64,000 nt of DNA from Ichthyophis bannanicus (Eukaryota > Chordata > Amphibia > Gymnophiona > Ichthyophiidae). The notes beneath the pieces are model-generated. The model was not told where the DNA came from and ran no database searches. It worked only from the letters and a program-made list of their open reading frames with translations. Made by a program: the position numbers and the translations under genes. Location: contig CM066033.1 of NCBI GenBank assembly GCA_033557465.1, positions 708,073,637 to 708,137,636 on the forward strand. Direction: 5' to 3'. Below, in pieces: positions 30,913 through 42,318 of this stretch (positions within the stretch are counted from its first letter, which is position 1; each line of letters opens with the position of its first letter).

Positions 30913-33900
30913 CTGAAGATTATTTCTTGGAATGTCTGCGGGATAGGTAACCCTATTAAAAGATCAAAAGTGTTACAAGTTTTGGCGCGCTTGAAGTGCG
31001 ATGTCGCCTTGCTACAAGAAACTCACCAGACAGCCGACGAACATGCTAAACTGCAAAGAGCGTGGGTGGGGCAGAGCAGAGGAGCCCCGGCTAAAGGAAG
31101 AAAGGGTGGAGTGGTCACACTTATTAGTAAACGGATACAGTTTGAGTTGATAAAAGAGTTTGTGGACCCGGAAGGCCGTTATCTCTTGCTGTATGGTCAT
31201 TTAGATGGCAAGCCGACAGTTCTTGGTAACCTTTATGGTCCCAACGTCTTAGATCGCGCATTTTATGCGCGCTTGGCTTCTAAGGTGGAGCAGCTACCTG
31301 ATGTTCCTTTGATATTAGCTGGAGACCTGAATGGGGTCCTCGATATCGCTGTGGATACTGTTGGGGCTGGGGGCGAAAGAGGGCGGGCTCCCACTACGGC
31401 AACGCTTCGGGAGCTGTGCCGGCGTTTGGGTGTCATGGATCCTTGGCGTTTGTTACACCCCCTAGAGAGGGACTTTACTCATCAATCACGAGCTCACGGG
31501 TCTAGTGCCCGTATAGATTATATTTTGGTCTCGGAAGGGCTCTTCTCACAAGTGGATGAAGCGCAAATTGGTCCCACCGCGGTATCGGATCATGCTCCGA
31601 TCTGGGTGGATTTTGCGTGGGGGGCGGTAGCTGATACGACGCGCATCTGGCGGTTTCCAGCGGGTCTTGACCGTGATGTGGAGTTTCAAGCCCATCTGCG
31701 GTGTTGCTGGCAAGATTTTATGGTCCACCATAAAGTACATACTGCTGATCCGGAATTGCTATGGGAAACTGCTAAGGTTGTGCTGAGGGGTAACATTATT
31801 GAATACGTGGTGCGAAAGCGTAGACGACTGGCGCGGCAAATTGTGCACTTGGAGAAGCAGGTGGTCAGGGCGCGTCGTCGCTGTGCCGGAGACCCCTCGG
31901 GGGTTAACCGGAAATGGTTTTGGGAACTGCAAACGTCACTTAATGAACTCATACATCAGCGGACGAAAAAATCCCATCTGTATTACCGATACTGTTTATA
32001 TCAGTTTGGGGACAAACCAGGCCGTCTCCTAGCTCGCTGCCTACGTGGTAGTCGAGGTGTTCGGTCAGTGGCCGCCCTGCGGGATGAGAAAGGTTTTTTG
32101 TATAAAGATAACCGGGCTATTGTGGGGCAGTTCCGTTCTTTTTTCCAACAACTCTATGCGCGACGGGAGGGGTCTTTGTCCGCGATGCAGGGTTATCTGC
32201 GGGAACTGACTCTACCAAAGTTGACGGTAGCACAGCGGGCTGGCTTAGATGCCCCGATTACAGTAGAGGAGGTTAGTGGTGTTATCCAACGTGCGCAGTG
32301 CTGTAAAGCGCCTGGGCCTGATGGTTTTGGAGCAGAGTTTTACAAAGTGCTCGGGGACTTGGTTTCTCCGGTGCTTGTGGGAATGTATGGTCACAGAGCA
32401 CAAGTTGGGCGGTTCACTTGGGGATCTAACCATGCCTATATTACTTTAATACCCAAACCCGGGAAGGATCTTACCCGGGCGGCTTCCTACCGCCCTATCT
32501 CGCTGTTGAACTTTGATATGAAGATCTTGGCGAAAGTGTTGGCAGATAGGTTGGCCTCGGTGCTGGGTGGCCTGGTCCACGAGTCGCAAGTGGGTTTCAT
32601 TAGAGAACGTTACGCTGTCCGCAATTTACGGAAGATTTTGGCATCTTTAGAATGGGTCCGAGAACGGGAGTTGCCTTCCTTGTTGATCAGCTTTGACGCT
32701 GAGAAGGTCTTCGATCAGGTACACTGGGATTATTTGAAGGGTTTGTTGCCGTATTATGGACTGGGGTATACGTTTTGCAGTTTTGTGACGCTGTTATATG
32801 CGGACCCGACAGCGGGCATCCTTTGCAATGGAATGCTCTCTGACCCATTTCGTTTGGAATGGGGTACGCGACAGGGGTGCCCGCTCTCACCTTTACTTTT
32901 TGTTTTGTCATTGGATCCACTGATACGGACCGTGGAGGAATCCACGAGCATTAAGGGGGTGCAGATTGGGGAAGCGGGTTTTAAACTGGCCGCCTTTGCG
33001 GACGATATGTTGGTTCATATCACGTCTCCCCAGCGCTCTTTGCCAAATTTGTTGGCAGCCTTTTCAACCTATGGTAGATTTGCAGGGTTACGTATTAACA
33101 CAGAGAAATCCGAGGCCCTAGATGTTGGGGGTACGATGCGTGCTCAATGGTCGGGCAATTTTCCCTTACGTTGGGCGAACGAGGCCTTTGTTTATTTAGG
33201 TATAGTGTTGACTAGGGTGCCTGCGTCGTTGTATAAAACAAACTTTGAACGGGTGTTTTTGAAACTTCAGACGCAACTGCGGGCCTGGACGCCGCTGCCT
33301 CTGTCTCTGCTGGGTCGGGTGGCGGCTTTACAGATGGTGATACTTCCCCGTATTCTTTATTGGATACAAACCCTTCCTGTGTGGTTGTTGCGGCGAGATG
33401 TGATACGTATAGAGCGGGAAATCCGACGTTTTTTATGGAAAGGGGCCAGAGCGCGCATACCACTGTCTCGGCTGCGGGGAGGCTGGCGGACCGGGGGCGT
33501 GGGGGTTCCGGATTTCTGGAAGTATGCGCTGGCTTGTCAAGCGCGACATCTTAGTGATTGGTTGGGGGATACTGAAGTGTACACCCCCCCGCGAGTTAGA
33601 GCGGGCCTTCGTGGCGCCACATGCATTAGAAGCGGCTTTGCAGCTAACCGGGGCGCAGTTACCTACTCGGCTGACCAAAAGTGTTTTACTGCAGGCGACG
33701 TGCCGTACTTGGCAGCAGCTTAATAAATTTTGGGGTAGCAATCCCACAGTTTCGTGTTGGCTACCTCTGCGAGGCAATGTTTGTTTTACCCCTGGTTCCG
33801 ATTCATCCGCCCTTCGGCAATGGGAGAGGGTAGGTATATGCCGTTTGGGAAATGTAGTTGATACAGCTGGGAACTGTAAGACTTTGGCGGAGCTTTGTGA

Positions 33901-34714
33901 GGAATACGGATTGAACCGGCAAACTTCCAGCTTTGCTTACGCCCAACTGTCTCATTACATCGGCTCTTTGCCCCGGTCTGAACTCTGTGTGGAGCGTTCG
34001 GCACGGATCCTGGAGTTTTTGAGCCTGGGGGCGGAGAGTCCTCCAACTATTGCCGACCTGAAAAAGCGCTTAGATAAATTTGAGCACCCCCCGGAATTTT
34101 TAGCTTTGGAACGAGCATGGGCGCAGGACCTGGGCCGGGCGGTCAATCCGGGCTCCGTGCTGGCCGCTTTGCGTCAGATTCGACACCTAGCGGAAGGGGC
34201 TAGATGGCGGGAGGTGCAATATAAATCTATCCTTCGTGCACATTTTTCCCCAAGGAGGGCGTTGCGGAGTCGTCTTGCCGAATCGGGAGGCTGTCCTAAG
34301 TGCTCTTGCTCTTTAGCAGATCTGGGTCATATGTGGTGGAATTGCCCCGTGATCCGCTCTTACTGGCAGCGCATTGGGGATTATCTCGGTGGTCTTTTGC
34401 GGCAGCGGGTTTGTTGGACAGTGTTATTAGTGGTGCTGGATTGGCTGGGACCACTCCACCCTAAGGGGAGGTGGGAGCGTTTTCTAGTGCATAAGGCTTG
34501 TCTGGTGGGGAAAAGACCTATTCTTCGTCGATGGAGAGAGGCGGTGGCCCCTACATTTTGTGAATGGCGTAACTGTTTCCATCAGCTTATGCTTTTTGAA
34601 CGACGCCGTGCACTGGGGTCCCCCAGGCGCTGGGCCCAGTTTCTGTTGGTCTGGATGCCCTATATTCAGAGTTTGGGCCCTATTGCCTGCAGCGAGGTGC
34701 TTAAGGTTGGATAG
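30913..34714 (+). pseudogene. L1 ORF2 endonuclease/reverse transcriptase, one frameshift
   Basis: ORF2 begins about 30913 with LKIISWNVCGIGNP. The codon in the usual start position is ctg, and the first ATG is at 30970. The endonuclease shows LLQETHQ, GNLYGPN, GDLNGVLD and SDHAPIWVD. The RT shows GPDGFGAEFYK, KPGKDLTRAASYRPISLLN, DAEKVFDQVHW, RQGCPLSPLLFV and the catalytic AFADDMLVH. The long frame runs to 33723, but after VYTPP (about 33588) homology continues in the next frame (33524-34714), down to the Cys/His end GGCPKCSCSLADLGHMWWNC. The switch falls on a C7 run at 33584-33590. ORF2 otherwise looks complete. Confidence 0.9.
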
Positions 34715-34962
34715 AGATGCTCTTGGTTCTGTGCTTAGCTGGGTTTTGGGGTTGGGGGGGGGAATTATAAGGGTTAGTATTCTGCCGGCTTGTTTTGCCT
34801 TGTTTTGGGTTCCTGGCCTCTGGGCGATGGATCAGACACAACCATGCCTGGAGGGGTTCTGAAATGTAAATTCACTGTTGTTATGTGAACCTGTTGGTTG
34901 TTTTGTATTGTATGTTTTATTCAATAAACAGATTATACAAAAAAAAAAAAAAAAGCTTTACA
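34715..34962 (+). other. L1 3' UTR, poly(A) and right target duplication
   Basis: The 3' UTR ends with ttattcaataaacagattatac followed by A residues from 34939. The 15-bp target duplication is at 34948-34962. Confidence 0.88.
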
Positions 34963-35236
34963 TCTGGGTGAGTCCCCATGGCTTTCCCTTTTATCTTACC
35001 TCTATAACAGGAGAGCGCTGCTAACTGCACCCTTAAGGACGAGGCCGCTAAACCTTTCTGAAATCCATCCTGCAAGAACGCCAGAACTTGAGGAATAGAC
35101 GCTTTTAAGGCTTCCAACATTCTATCCACGTACCATGCTTCAAATATAAGCCAAACTCGAACATACGGCAATGACGTAGAATTCCTTCGCGCCTTCAGCA
35201 ACATAGCAATTACTGCTGTGGAATAACCCTTCGCTC
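34963..35236 (-). pseudogene. DIRS-C tyrosine recombinase, N-terminal half
   Basis: The minus frame reads TAVIAMLLKARRNSTSLPYV, VWLIFEAWYVDRMLEALKAS and IPQVLAFLQDGFQKGLAASS, the core-binding domain of a DIRS recombinase. It is interrupted after about residue 150 by the L1 target site. The catalytic half resumes at 28034. Confidence 0.8.
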
Positions 35237-36020
35237 TTAGCCTTGCCCTTTCAAGAGCCAAGCCGTAAGCGAGAATCGATCCACCTGAAGCATATGTAGC
35301 GGACCCTGAGACAACAGATCTTTCCTGATGGGAAGACGCCAAGGTCGCTCCACCAACAAACTCCTGAGATCCGCATACCAAGGTCTCCTTGGCCAATCCG
35401 GTGCTATCAATATCACCAATCCTTTGTGTTGTTCAATGCATTGCAGTACCCATCCTATGAGTACCCAAGGTGGAAATACATACACTAGCTGCTCCACCAG
35501 CCAGTCCTGAATGAGAGCATCTAGGCCCTCTGACATTCGTTCTAGCCTTCTGCCGAAAAATCGACTGACTTTTGCCGAGTGGAAAGTCGCCATGAGATCC
35601 ATTACCGGTGTCCCCCAGCGACATACAATCATTTCAAACACTTCCGGATGAAGAATCCATTCTCCTGGATCCATCTTCACTCGACTCAAAAAGTCAGCTT
35701 CGACATTGTCTACCGCTGCTACATGTGCCACCGACAGAGCCTCCAAGTGCAGTTCGACCCACTCAAACAACTGCTCGGCCTTGGTCTCTAGAGCCACACT
35801 GCCGGTGCCTCCCTGCCGAATGATGTAGGCCACCACTGTCGCGTTGTTGGAAAACACTCGAATCGCTTTCCCCTGTAAATACGGCTGAAACACCCAGAAG
35901 GCCAACGCTACTGCTCCGAGTTCCAACCTGTTGATTGACCAGAGCTTCTCCTGGACAGACCACTGTCCCTACACAAATTGTCCTTGGGAGTGCACTCCCC
36001 AGCCTATCAAACTGGCATCC
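35237..36020 (-). pseudogene. DIRS-C RNase H domain
   Basis: The 229-residue frame contains LELGAVALAFWVFQPY, SNNATVVAYIIRQGG, ADFLSRVKMDPGEW, CRWGTPVMDLMATFHSA and VYVFPPWVLIGWV, a typical DIRS/gypsy-type RNase H followed by the DIRS linker. It overlaps the start of the recombinase frame. RNase H removes the RNA strand during cDNA synthesis. The upstream RT is out of frame with it. Confidence 0.82.
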
Positions 36021-36493
36021 GATGTCAGGGCGATCCAATCGGGCGCTTCTAAGGGCATTCCCTTCTCCAGACTTCCTGGACGCAACCACCACTGCAGCGC
36101 CTGCTGCGTCTCTATTGAACAGGGCAGTCTCCGGGATAGCGAGTTGCTCTGGTGAGACCATCGCCTGAGCAGAGCTTTCTGCAATGGTCTCATATGGGCT
36201 CTCGCCCACAGCACCAGCTCGATCGTTGCCGCCACAGTCCCGAGCAACTGTAGATAATGCCACGCCGTGGGATACGACCTGCTCAGAAATTTGCGTACCA
36301 ACTTCCTCAAACTTTTCACTCAATGCTGAGGCAGGAAAATCCTGCCAACCCCCATATCGAACCTTGCTCCCAGGTATTCCAGACTCTGCGTAGAAGTCAA
36401 CGTGCTTTTTGACATATTGACTACCCATCCCAGGCTTTGCAGACATGCGACCACCCTGGTCGTGGCCGTCTTGCTCTCAGCTCTGGACTTTGC
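36021..36493 (-). pseudogene. DIRS-C RT thumb/connection region, broken
   Basis: Overlapping minus-strand frames (35763-36446 and 35969-36319) contain LVLWARAHMRPLQKALLRRW and DWIALTSDASLIGWGVHSQG, conserved between DIRS RT and RNase H (DIRS-D: LHMRAAQW and LTTDASPMGWGIHLQ). Frameshifts break the polyprotein here. Confidence 0.7.
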
Positions 36494-37109
36494 TCAAATT
36501 ATCCAATCGTCCAGATAAGGATGTACCAGAACGCCGTCCTTTCTTGCGACGCGGCTACCACCACCATCACCTTGGTGAACATCTGTGGTGCTGTAGCTAG
36601 CCCGAACAATAATGCCCAGAACTGGAAGTGTCCCATCGGAACTGTAAACCTGAGAAATCTTTGGTGTTCCGGCCGAATGGGAATGTGCAGGTACGCTTCC
36701 GACAAGTCCAAGGACGTAAGGAACTCCCCTTTTCGTACGGCCACTATGACTGACCTCAAAGTTTCCATGCGAAAATGAGACACTCGGAGACAGCGATTTA
36801 CTCTTTTGAGATCCAGAATTGGCCAATAAGTTCCATCCTTCTTCGGAACTACGAAATAAATGGAGTACCGACCTGAACCGCATTTGTCTTGAGGAACTGG
36901 CAGTATCGCCTCTAGAGCTACCAGTCTCTCTACTGTCTGTTTGATGGCATTGAACTTGAGTTGTGCTCTGCAAGGGGACTGAACGAACGAGTCGGTGACA
37001 GTTCGGCGAATTTCCAAAGCATAACCTTCTCGTATCACCTCCAATACCCACTGGTCTGAAGTAATCTGGACCCAGGCAGGGTAAAACTCCTGTAGCCGAC
37101 CCCCTACAG
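36494..37109 (-). pseudogene. DIRS-C reverse transcriptase core
   Basis: The frame at 36499-37176 contains LPVPQDKCGSGRYSIYFVVP followed by KKDGTYWPILDLKRVNRC, then LDLSEAYLHIPI, HQRFLRFTV and LLFGLATAPQMFTKVM, the DIRS RT order. The catalytic YLDD appears in a neighbouring frame (VHPYLDDWII at about 36500-36530), so an indel separates it. The 5' side is split at 37109 by the hAT element; removing that element and one 8-bp copy restores the open frame across the site. Confidence 0.82.
37102..37109. repeat. Left 8-bp target duplication of hAT
   Basis: The sequence ccctacag is repeated exactly at 39957-39964. Confidence 0.9.
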
Positions 37110-38119
37110 CAGTGATGGCTAACCTTTTTGAGCCCGAGTGCCCAAACTGCCGCACAAAACCAAAGAATTTCCTCAAAGTGCCAGCACGTCAATTAAAGAC
37201 CCATTTGCATAAGGTGCTTCATTTGCATAAATATTTGCATAATGTTACCATACACTAACTTTTAGTAAACATGCCTCTTAATGAGTATATGGATAAAGAA
37301 AGACTAAAAGGTTTCTACATTACTATAATCCAGTACCAACCGCCAGGCACATTAGGAACTACTACAAACGCTGCCCATTTAGAACCCATAGCAAACCCGC
37401 CGTATCCTAACAGCACTACCAGGACTCACAAAGCACCATACTCTACCTATCAAAAGGCAACACTGCAAATATTAAACCAATACATCTCAGAGAACAACAA
37501 TACATGACCTACTGGGGAAAGAACAAGTGGCAATGTCAAATAGGAATTATATAAACAGAATACCTCAGCTCAGTTACACATGCAGAACAGACCATCACCA
37601 AACAAGGAATCACAATTTAGAAACAGGAAGACAATAATTAAACTGGGAACCCCAAAAGCCAAACTTGGAATATACAACACCACTGTAGAAATAAAACTAT
37701 ATATTAATTTCCTCTTGTACTAAACAAAGCGCAAAAATTAATGATGCACATTTCCCAGAGCTGACATATTCCAGTTAATAAATTCAAAATAAAGAGATAT
37801 TTTTCTACCTTTTGTGCATTTTTTTTTCAGTTGCAATTGTTCCAGCCACTTTCTTCTGGTTTCTTCGTGTCTTCTGCTAACTCTCCATCTGCTGTCCATT
37901 TGTCCTTTCTTCTGTCTTCTTGTTTTTTTTTTTCCATTCTCTCTCTACATCTGCTTTAACATACTAATCTTTCTCCTTTGGCTCTTTCCTCATTCCTATT
38001 TCATCTACTCAAAATTTACCCCTCCATCCTCAATCCCCACTTACTCTCCCAATACCCGGCCAATTGTAGATTTTTTATCCCTCCCACACAAAATATTTTT
38101 CCCCTCTCCATTTTACTCT

Positions 38120-39498
38120 CCCAGCCCCATCCCATTCTAATCCTCCCCCAACACCAGCTCCCTTCTAGTTCCAGCCTCACCCAGCATCCATTCCCTTCTA
38201 GTCCCTGCATCAGCCCATTTCCAGTCCTAGCAGCCCCCAACCCAATACCAGTCCTATCCCCCCCTCATCAACCCACTTCCAGTCCTAACCCCCCATCACC
38301 CCATTTTCAGTTTAAGCCCCCCCCCTATAACCCATTACCAGTCCTAACCCCCCACTTCCAGTCAGCCCCCCATAGCCCATTGCCAGTCCTAACCCCCCCA
38401 TCAGCCCACAGTCCATTACCAGTCCTAACCCCATCAGCCCACCTCAAGTCCTAACCCCTCCCCATCAGCCCATTTCTTGTCCCAGCCCCCCCATAGCCCA
38501 TTATCAGTCCTAAACCCCCCCATAGCCCATTACCAGTCCTAACCCCATCAGACCACCTCCAGTGTTAACCCCCCATCAGCCCATTTCCAGTCCTAACCCC
38601 ACCCAACAGCCCACCTCAAGTCCTAACCCCCCCCTAGCCCATTAGCAGTCCTAACCCCCCTCTCTATTCCATTAGCTTTCCTAACCCCCCCCATAGCCCA
38701 TTACCATTACTAACCCCCATCACCCCATTTCCAGACAGCCCCCATCAGCCCCCAGCCATTTAGCAGTCCTAACCCCCCCTAGCCCATTAGCAGTCCTAAC
38801 CCCCCCTCCTAGCCCATTTGCTGTCCTAACCCCCCCTAGCCCATTTGCAGTCCTAACCCCCCCCTCCTAGCCCATTAGCAGTCCTAACCCCCCCCAGCCC
38901 ATTAGCAGTCCTAACCCCCCCCTAGCCCATTAGCAGTCCTAACCCCCCCCAGCCCATTAGCAGTCCTAACCCCCCCCTAGCCCATTAGCAGTCCTAACCC
39001 CCCCCTAGCCCATTACCAGTCCTAACCCCCCCCCCTCTCTAGCCCATTAGCAGTCCTAACCCCCCCCATAGCCCATTACCATTCCTATCCCCCCATCACC
39101 CCATTTCCAGAGAGCCCCCATCAGCCCACATCCCATTAGCAGTCCTAACCCCCCCCCTCCCCTAGCCCATTAGCAGTCCTAACCCCCCCTCCTAGCCCAT
39201 TAGCAGTCCTAACCCCCCCCAGCCCATTAGCAGTCCTAACCCCCCCCCCCTGCCCATTAGCAGTCCTAACCCCCCATCACCCCATTTCCAGACAGCCCCC
39301 ATCAGCCCACAGCCCATTAGCAGTCCTAACCCCCCCTAGCCCATTAGCAGTCCTAACCCCCCCCCCCCCTCCTAGCCCATTAGCAGTCCTAACCCCCCCC
39401 TCCTCCTAGCCCATTAGCAGTCCTAACCCCCCCCTCCTAGCCCCTGAGCAGTCCTAAACCCCCCCCTAGCCCATTAGCAGTCCTAACCCCCCCCCCCC
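38120..39498. repeat. C-rich minisatellite, unit about 28 bp
   Basis: The most regular part (about 38870-39490) repeats agcccattagcagtcctaac followed by seven or more C residues and a tag. Units vary in the C-run length (about 4 to 12) and in a replacement, cattaccagt. Earlier units (38120-38700) are more divergent. The complementary strand is G-rich, with G runs next to ttagg. Confidence 0.9.
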
Positions 39499-39516
39499 CG
39501 GCAAATTTAAAAACAG

Positions 39517-39871
39517 AAAAAGCGGGCTCTGGCTGCTGCCGCGGACGCGGCAGCATGCAGTGTCCCGCGGGGTCCCCTCCGCCCGCTAAGCCCCTCTGCA
39601 AGGGCTTTCAGATTCGCGAGGGAGACAGCGTCTCCCTCGCGTCTCTGTTAAGCCCGCAGGGGCTAATGGGAAATTTCCCATCAGTCCCTCGCGTCTAAAG
39701 GGGCTGATGGGAAATTTCCCATTAACCCCTGCGGGCTTAACAGAGACGCGAGGGAGACGCTGTCTCCCTCGCGAATCTGAAAGCCCTTGCAGAGGGGCTT
39801 AGCGGGCGGAGGGGGCCCCGCGGGACACTGCATGCTGCCGCGTCCGCGGCAGCAGCCAGAGCCCGCTTTTT
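39517..39871. repeat. Large inverted repeat, arms about 168 bp
   Basis: 39517-39684 pairs with 39704-39871 around a 19-bp loop (tccctcgcgtctaaagggg). A few mismatches or indels are present, for example ggggtcccc against gggggcccc. The arms are GC-rich and contain shorter nested palindromes such as gggaaatttccc and a ctccctcgcg/cgcgagggag pair. Confidence 0.88.
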
Positions 39872-39964
39872 CTTTTTTTGCGGACCTTCACGCGTGCCAG
39901 CTGCAAGGCCTTCGCGTGCCACAGCTGGCACGCGTGCCATAGGTTCGCCATCGCTGCCCTACAG

Positions 39965-40114
39965 GCACCAAGTCTGCCTGGGTCCCCCTTGCTTCATTGT
40001 GCCTTTCTAAGATTGGAGGAGGAGGAAGAGGCCCCATAATCTCTGCCTGCTCCCCTAAAACCCTGAAACCCCTGGTTTCTAAAGGGAAAATGCCCCCTTT
40101 GACTTTGGATAAAC
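39965..40114 (-). pseudogene. DIRS-C gag/RT junction region
   Basis: On the minus strand this contains the sequence between the end of gag (40115) and the RT interrupted by hAT, with ARGTQADLVPVG running into the target site. It is the upstream flank of the RT frame that resumes at 37109. Confidence 0.6.
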
Positions 40115-41083
40115 TTAGGGGAACGAAAAACGGCGGAACTCCCTCTGAGGATTCTTCGGAGGAACATTAGAACGTCCCGGCTTCTGTTTATCCTCCAGCA
40201 GCTTATCTAAATCCTCTCCAAAAAGAAGCTTGCCTCTAAAGGGTAGCTTGCTCAACCTAGCCTTAGACGAACTATCTGCTGCCCAGTTGCGCAGCCACAA
40301 ATACCGTTGCGCTGCAACTACCGAAGCCATACTGTTCGCTAATCCACGGATAAGGTCGTAGTGGATGTCGGCCAGATAAGCCGTCCTCGACACTAGCCTG
40401 GACGAATTTGCGGTCTCTACCCCCATCTGCTCCCCTTGAAGGCGCTGAGACCAACGCAGACAGGCTCTAGCTACCCATGCTCCACAAATTGTAGCCTGCA
40501 TCGACAGCGCGCTCACGTCAAAAACCTGCCTCAACAAGGCGTCCAACTTCCTATCCTGAGTATCCTTAAGGGCCGTGCTACCCTCAACCGGAATGGTAGT
40601 CTTTTTAGTAACAACCATGACTGCTGCATCCACTCTGGGCGCCTTAAACAACTCCTTATCTTGCTCCACCAGTGGGTAAAGGCGACTCATGACCCTGGAC
40701 CCCTTGAGTCCAGCCTCGGGCAAATCCCATTCACCTTGAATCATCTCCTTGACTACCTTGTGTAACGGAAAAGCCCGCTGAGTCTTTCGAAACGTCTGTA
40801 ACAGTGGGTCCTCCAAGGTTGTTTCTTCAGGCAACCCTGACTGTGGCACATTAAGCGCCTTGAGAGTTTCTGAGATGAGGGCTGGTAACTCTTCTCTGCA
40901 GAAAATCCTGACCACCCGCGCTTGATCCTCCTGTTCTGCGATTTCTCCTTCCTCTAACTCCTCTTCGAGTTCTAGGTCCCGATCCCCCTCTTCGGACAGG
41001 ACCATCTCGCTGGCCACTGACTGATCCATGTCCTTGTCTATTCTGGCTCTCTTAGCCTGGACCCTTACTGATCCTGCCACCAT
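40115..41083 (-). CDS. DIRS-C gag main frame
   Basis: The 322-residue open frame starts MVAGSVRVQAKRARID. A Glu/Asp-rich segment (about residues 30-52) is followed by FRKTQRAFPLHKVVKEMIQG, EWDLPEAG, SRLYPLVEQ, TTIPVEGSTALKDTQDRKLD and RYLWLRNWAAD, ending near SFP. Related gag blocks are found at 6000-6650 and in the DIRS-D gag (63078-63968). DIRS gag is thought to coat the element RNA. The upstream Cys-rich part of gag is in other frames (41105-41520), so the start here may be internal to a longer ancestral protein. Confidence 0.75.
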   Translation of the reverse strand: MVAGSVRVQAKRARIDKDMDQSVASEMVLSEEGDRDLELEEELEEGEIAEQEDQARVVRIFCREELPALISETLKALNVPQSGLPEETTLEDPLLQTFRKTQRAFPLHKVVKEMIQGEWDLPEAGLKGSRVMSRLYPLVEQDKELFKAPRVDAAVMVVTKKTTIPVEGSTALKDTQDRKLDALLRQVFDVSALSMQATICGAWVARACLRWSQRLQGEQMGVETANSSRLVSRTAYLADIHYDLIRGLANSMASVVAAQRYLWLRNWAADSSSKARLSKLPFRGKLLFGEDLDKLLEDKQKPGRSNVPPKNPQREFRRFSFP

Positions 41084-41104
41084 GCGTCCCCGGCCTCTTT
41101 TCCC

Positions 41105-41520
41105 CTAGCTCTGCATTCGAGGTTGTAGAAGGACCGTCTCTCCTCCCAACACCTGTTGAATTAGTGTAGCGAACTCCTGGGAAAAAACTGCCTCCAGGCT
41201 CCGCGGCAGCGGTGCTAGAGGACTAGGGACATCCGGAGCTGAGGAAGGCCCCGCCACTGGCTCCAGCAGTAGCTCAGCAGGGGAAACCGGCTCCAGCAAA
41301 GGCTCTACCAACGCTTTGGGAACTCTGAAACCACCTCTCCAGCTTGCTCCATCGTGGACACCTCCAGCATACACCCCCTGCACACTCCTGAGTCCAAGAC
41401 GGCCCCCCGTCTTACCCCGCAGAGCACACATTGAAGTTTGGAGGGCATCTCCGTAAAAGTGGAGCTGAACAATGATTCCTGCAGCTCCTCCTTAGATCTA
41501 CCGGTCAAGAAGCCTTCCAC
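41105..41520 (-). pseudogene. DIRS-C gag N-terminal part, frameshifted
   Basis: The frame at 41305-41520 has LQCVLCGVRRGAVLDSGVCR followed by GC, a double-CxxC pattern at the gag start. 41105-41431 continues in another frame with a Pro/Leu/Glu-rich linker (EPVSPAELLLEPVAGPSSAP). The order is consistent with DIRS-E, where a CxxC module (49220-49402) precedes the Ser-rich part. Confidence 0.6.
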
Positions 41521-41557
41521 AGACTCTGTTCCGACCCATAAGCCCCCCTCCCTCTCT

Positions 41558-41611
41558 CCCCCCCCCCCCCCCCCCCCCCCCCCCCGTTAAACAACACTTT
41601 TTTTTTTTTTT
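41558..41611. repeat. Poly(C)28 followed by poly(T)12
   Basis: An uninterrupted run of 28 C at 41558-41585 is followed after gttaaacaacac by 12 T. It lies in the DIRS-C 5' region. Confidence 0.9.
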
Positions 41612-42318
41612 TACAATAACGTTCAATCTCAACTCCTTGAAACCCCCTTAGGTGGTTTCTGAAGAAATTTCGTTAAAACAAAGCTCTAGCACCAAAAACG
41701 GGGCTGTTTAAGTTTGCCTGATGGAATCAGCACTTCCCACGCTGAAACCACGTGGTCGGGCCTACTCCTGCTCACTTGATTCGCAGCACCACGCTCCGCT
41801 CCCCGGCGGCTTACCTCAATGAGGCCTCTTGTACTCTGCCTCGCTGATCGGGAGTCTCCCGGTCCTCCACCAATGCCTGGTCGGGTCTAACCCCAAGGAA
41901 AAACCTCTGCTTCTTAGCACTGCCGCTGCTAACCGCCGGAGTCCCTGACAGCGGCTCTGAGCGCTTCTCAAGCACAACTTCTGGCGTGCTGCAGAGCCTA
42001 AGGCACCAGTTCCTTTTCCAGCCAAGTGGAATCAAGAACCGGAGCCTTTTCCCCCCAGCCGGCTGTCTCTTCGGTACTGCCCCAGCCGAGCTAAGAAATC
42101 AAACCGGGAGGGGAGGGAGGGGGACTTACTGCGCCAACAAAATTTAAAGCTACAGGACCTGTCAAGATGATAAACTGAAGCTAAACCCAATTTATAGCCA
42201 CCTTTACACTAAATCTTCTCCTACCACTCTAAACTCTCTCAAACATTCCTTAATTGCTCCTCTAGTGAGCCCCGAAGCTCCAGGCTCAACACCCTCCAGC
42301 TGCTTGGAGACACAGAGA
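41612..42318 (-). other. DIRS-C 5' untranslated region
   Basis: GC-rich sequence between gag and the right terminal repeat. Short minus-strand frames (41811-42035) show no known motif. Confidence 0.5.

Larger units (their letters stand above)
28050..34947 (+). mobile_element. L1/Tx1-like LINE, full length, one visible ORF2 frameshift
   Basis: The element starts at 28050, right after the 15-bp target duplication, and ends in a poly(A) tail (34939-34953, overlapping the duplication). It has a 165-bp 5' UTR, intact ORF1 (28215-29069), an inter-ORF region with a hAT MITE (29525-29872), ORF2 (about 30913-34714) and a 3' UTR with an aataaa signal at 34922-34927. Without the MITE it is about 6.5 kb, equal to the L1 at 50223-56758. 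The exact target duplication and intact ORF1 suggest a fairly young insertion. It is antisense to DIP2 and DIRS-C. Confidence 0.92.
37110..39956. mobile_element. Non-autonomous hAT element with minisatellite and palindrome
   Basis: The ends are inverted repeats: cagtgatggctaac on the left, and cagcgatggcgaac on the right when reverse-complemented. With the 8-bp duplication ccctacag this identifies a hAT superfamily insertion of 2847 bp. No transposase is encoded. Inside are an AT-rich left part, a C/T-rich part with a Pro-rich frame I reject, a C-rich tandem repeat (about 38120-39498) and a 355-bp inverted repeat (39517-39871). Near the right end the gtgcca motif recurs several times. The host sequence is DIRS-C reverse transcriptase. 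Confidence 0.9.

Noticed and set aside
37814..38454. Pro/Ser/His-rich open frames on the plus strand in the hAT element
   Set aside because: They are composition artefacts of a C/T-rich stretch and minisatellite; no domain and no conserved start.
38870..39490. Possible CRISPR array or telomere-like array
   Set aside because: Units are contiguous with no unique spacers, and the genome is eukaryotic. The ttagg resemblance is partial and embedded in a 28-bp unit, so it is a minisatellite.
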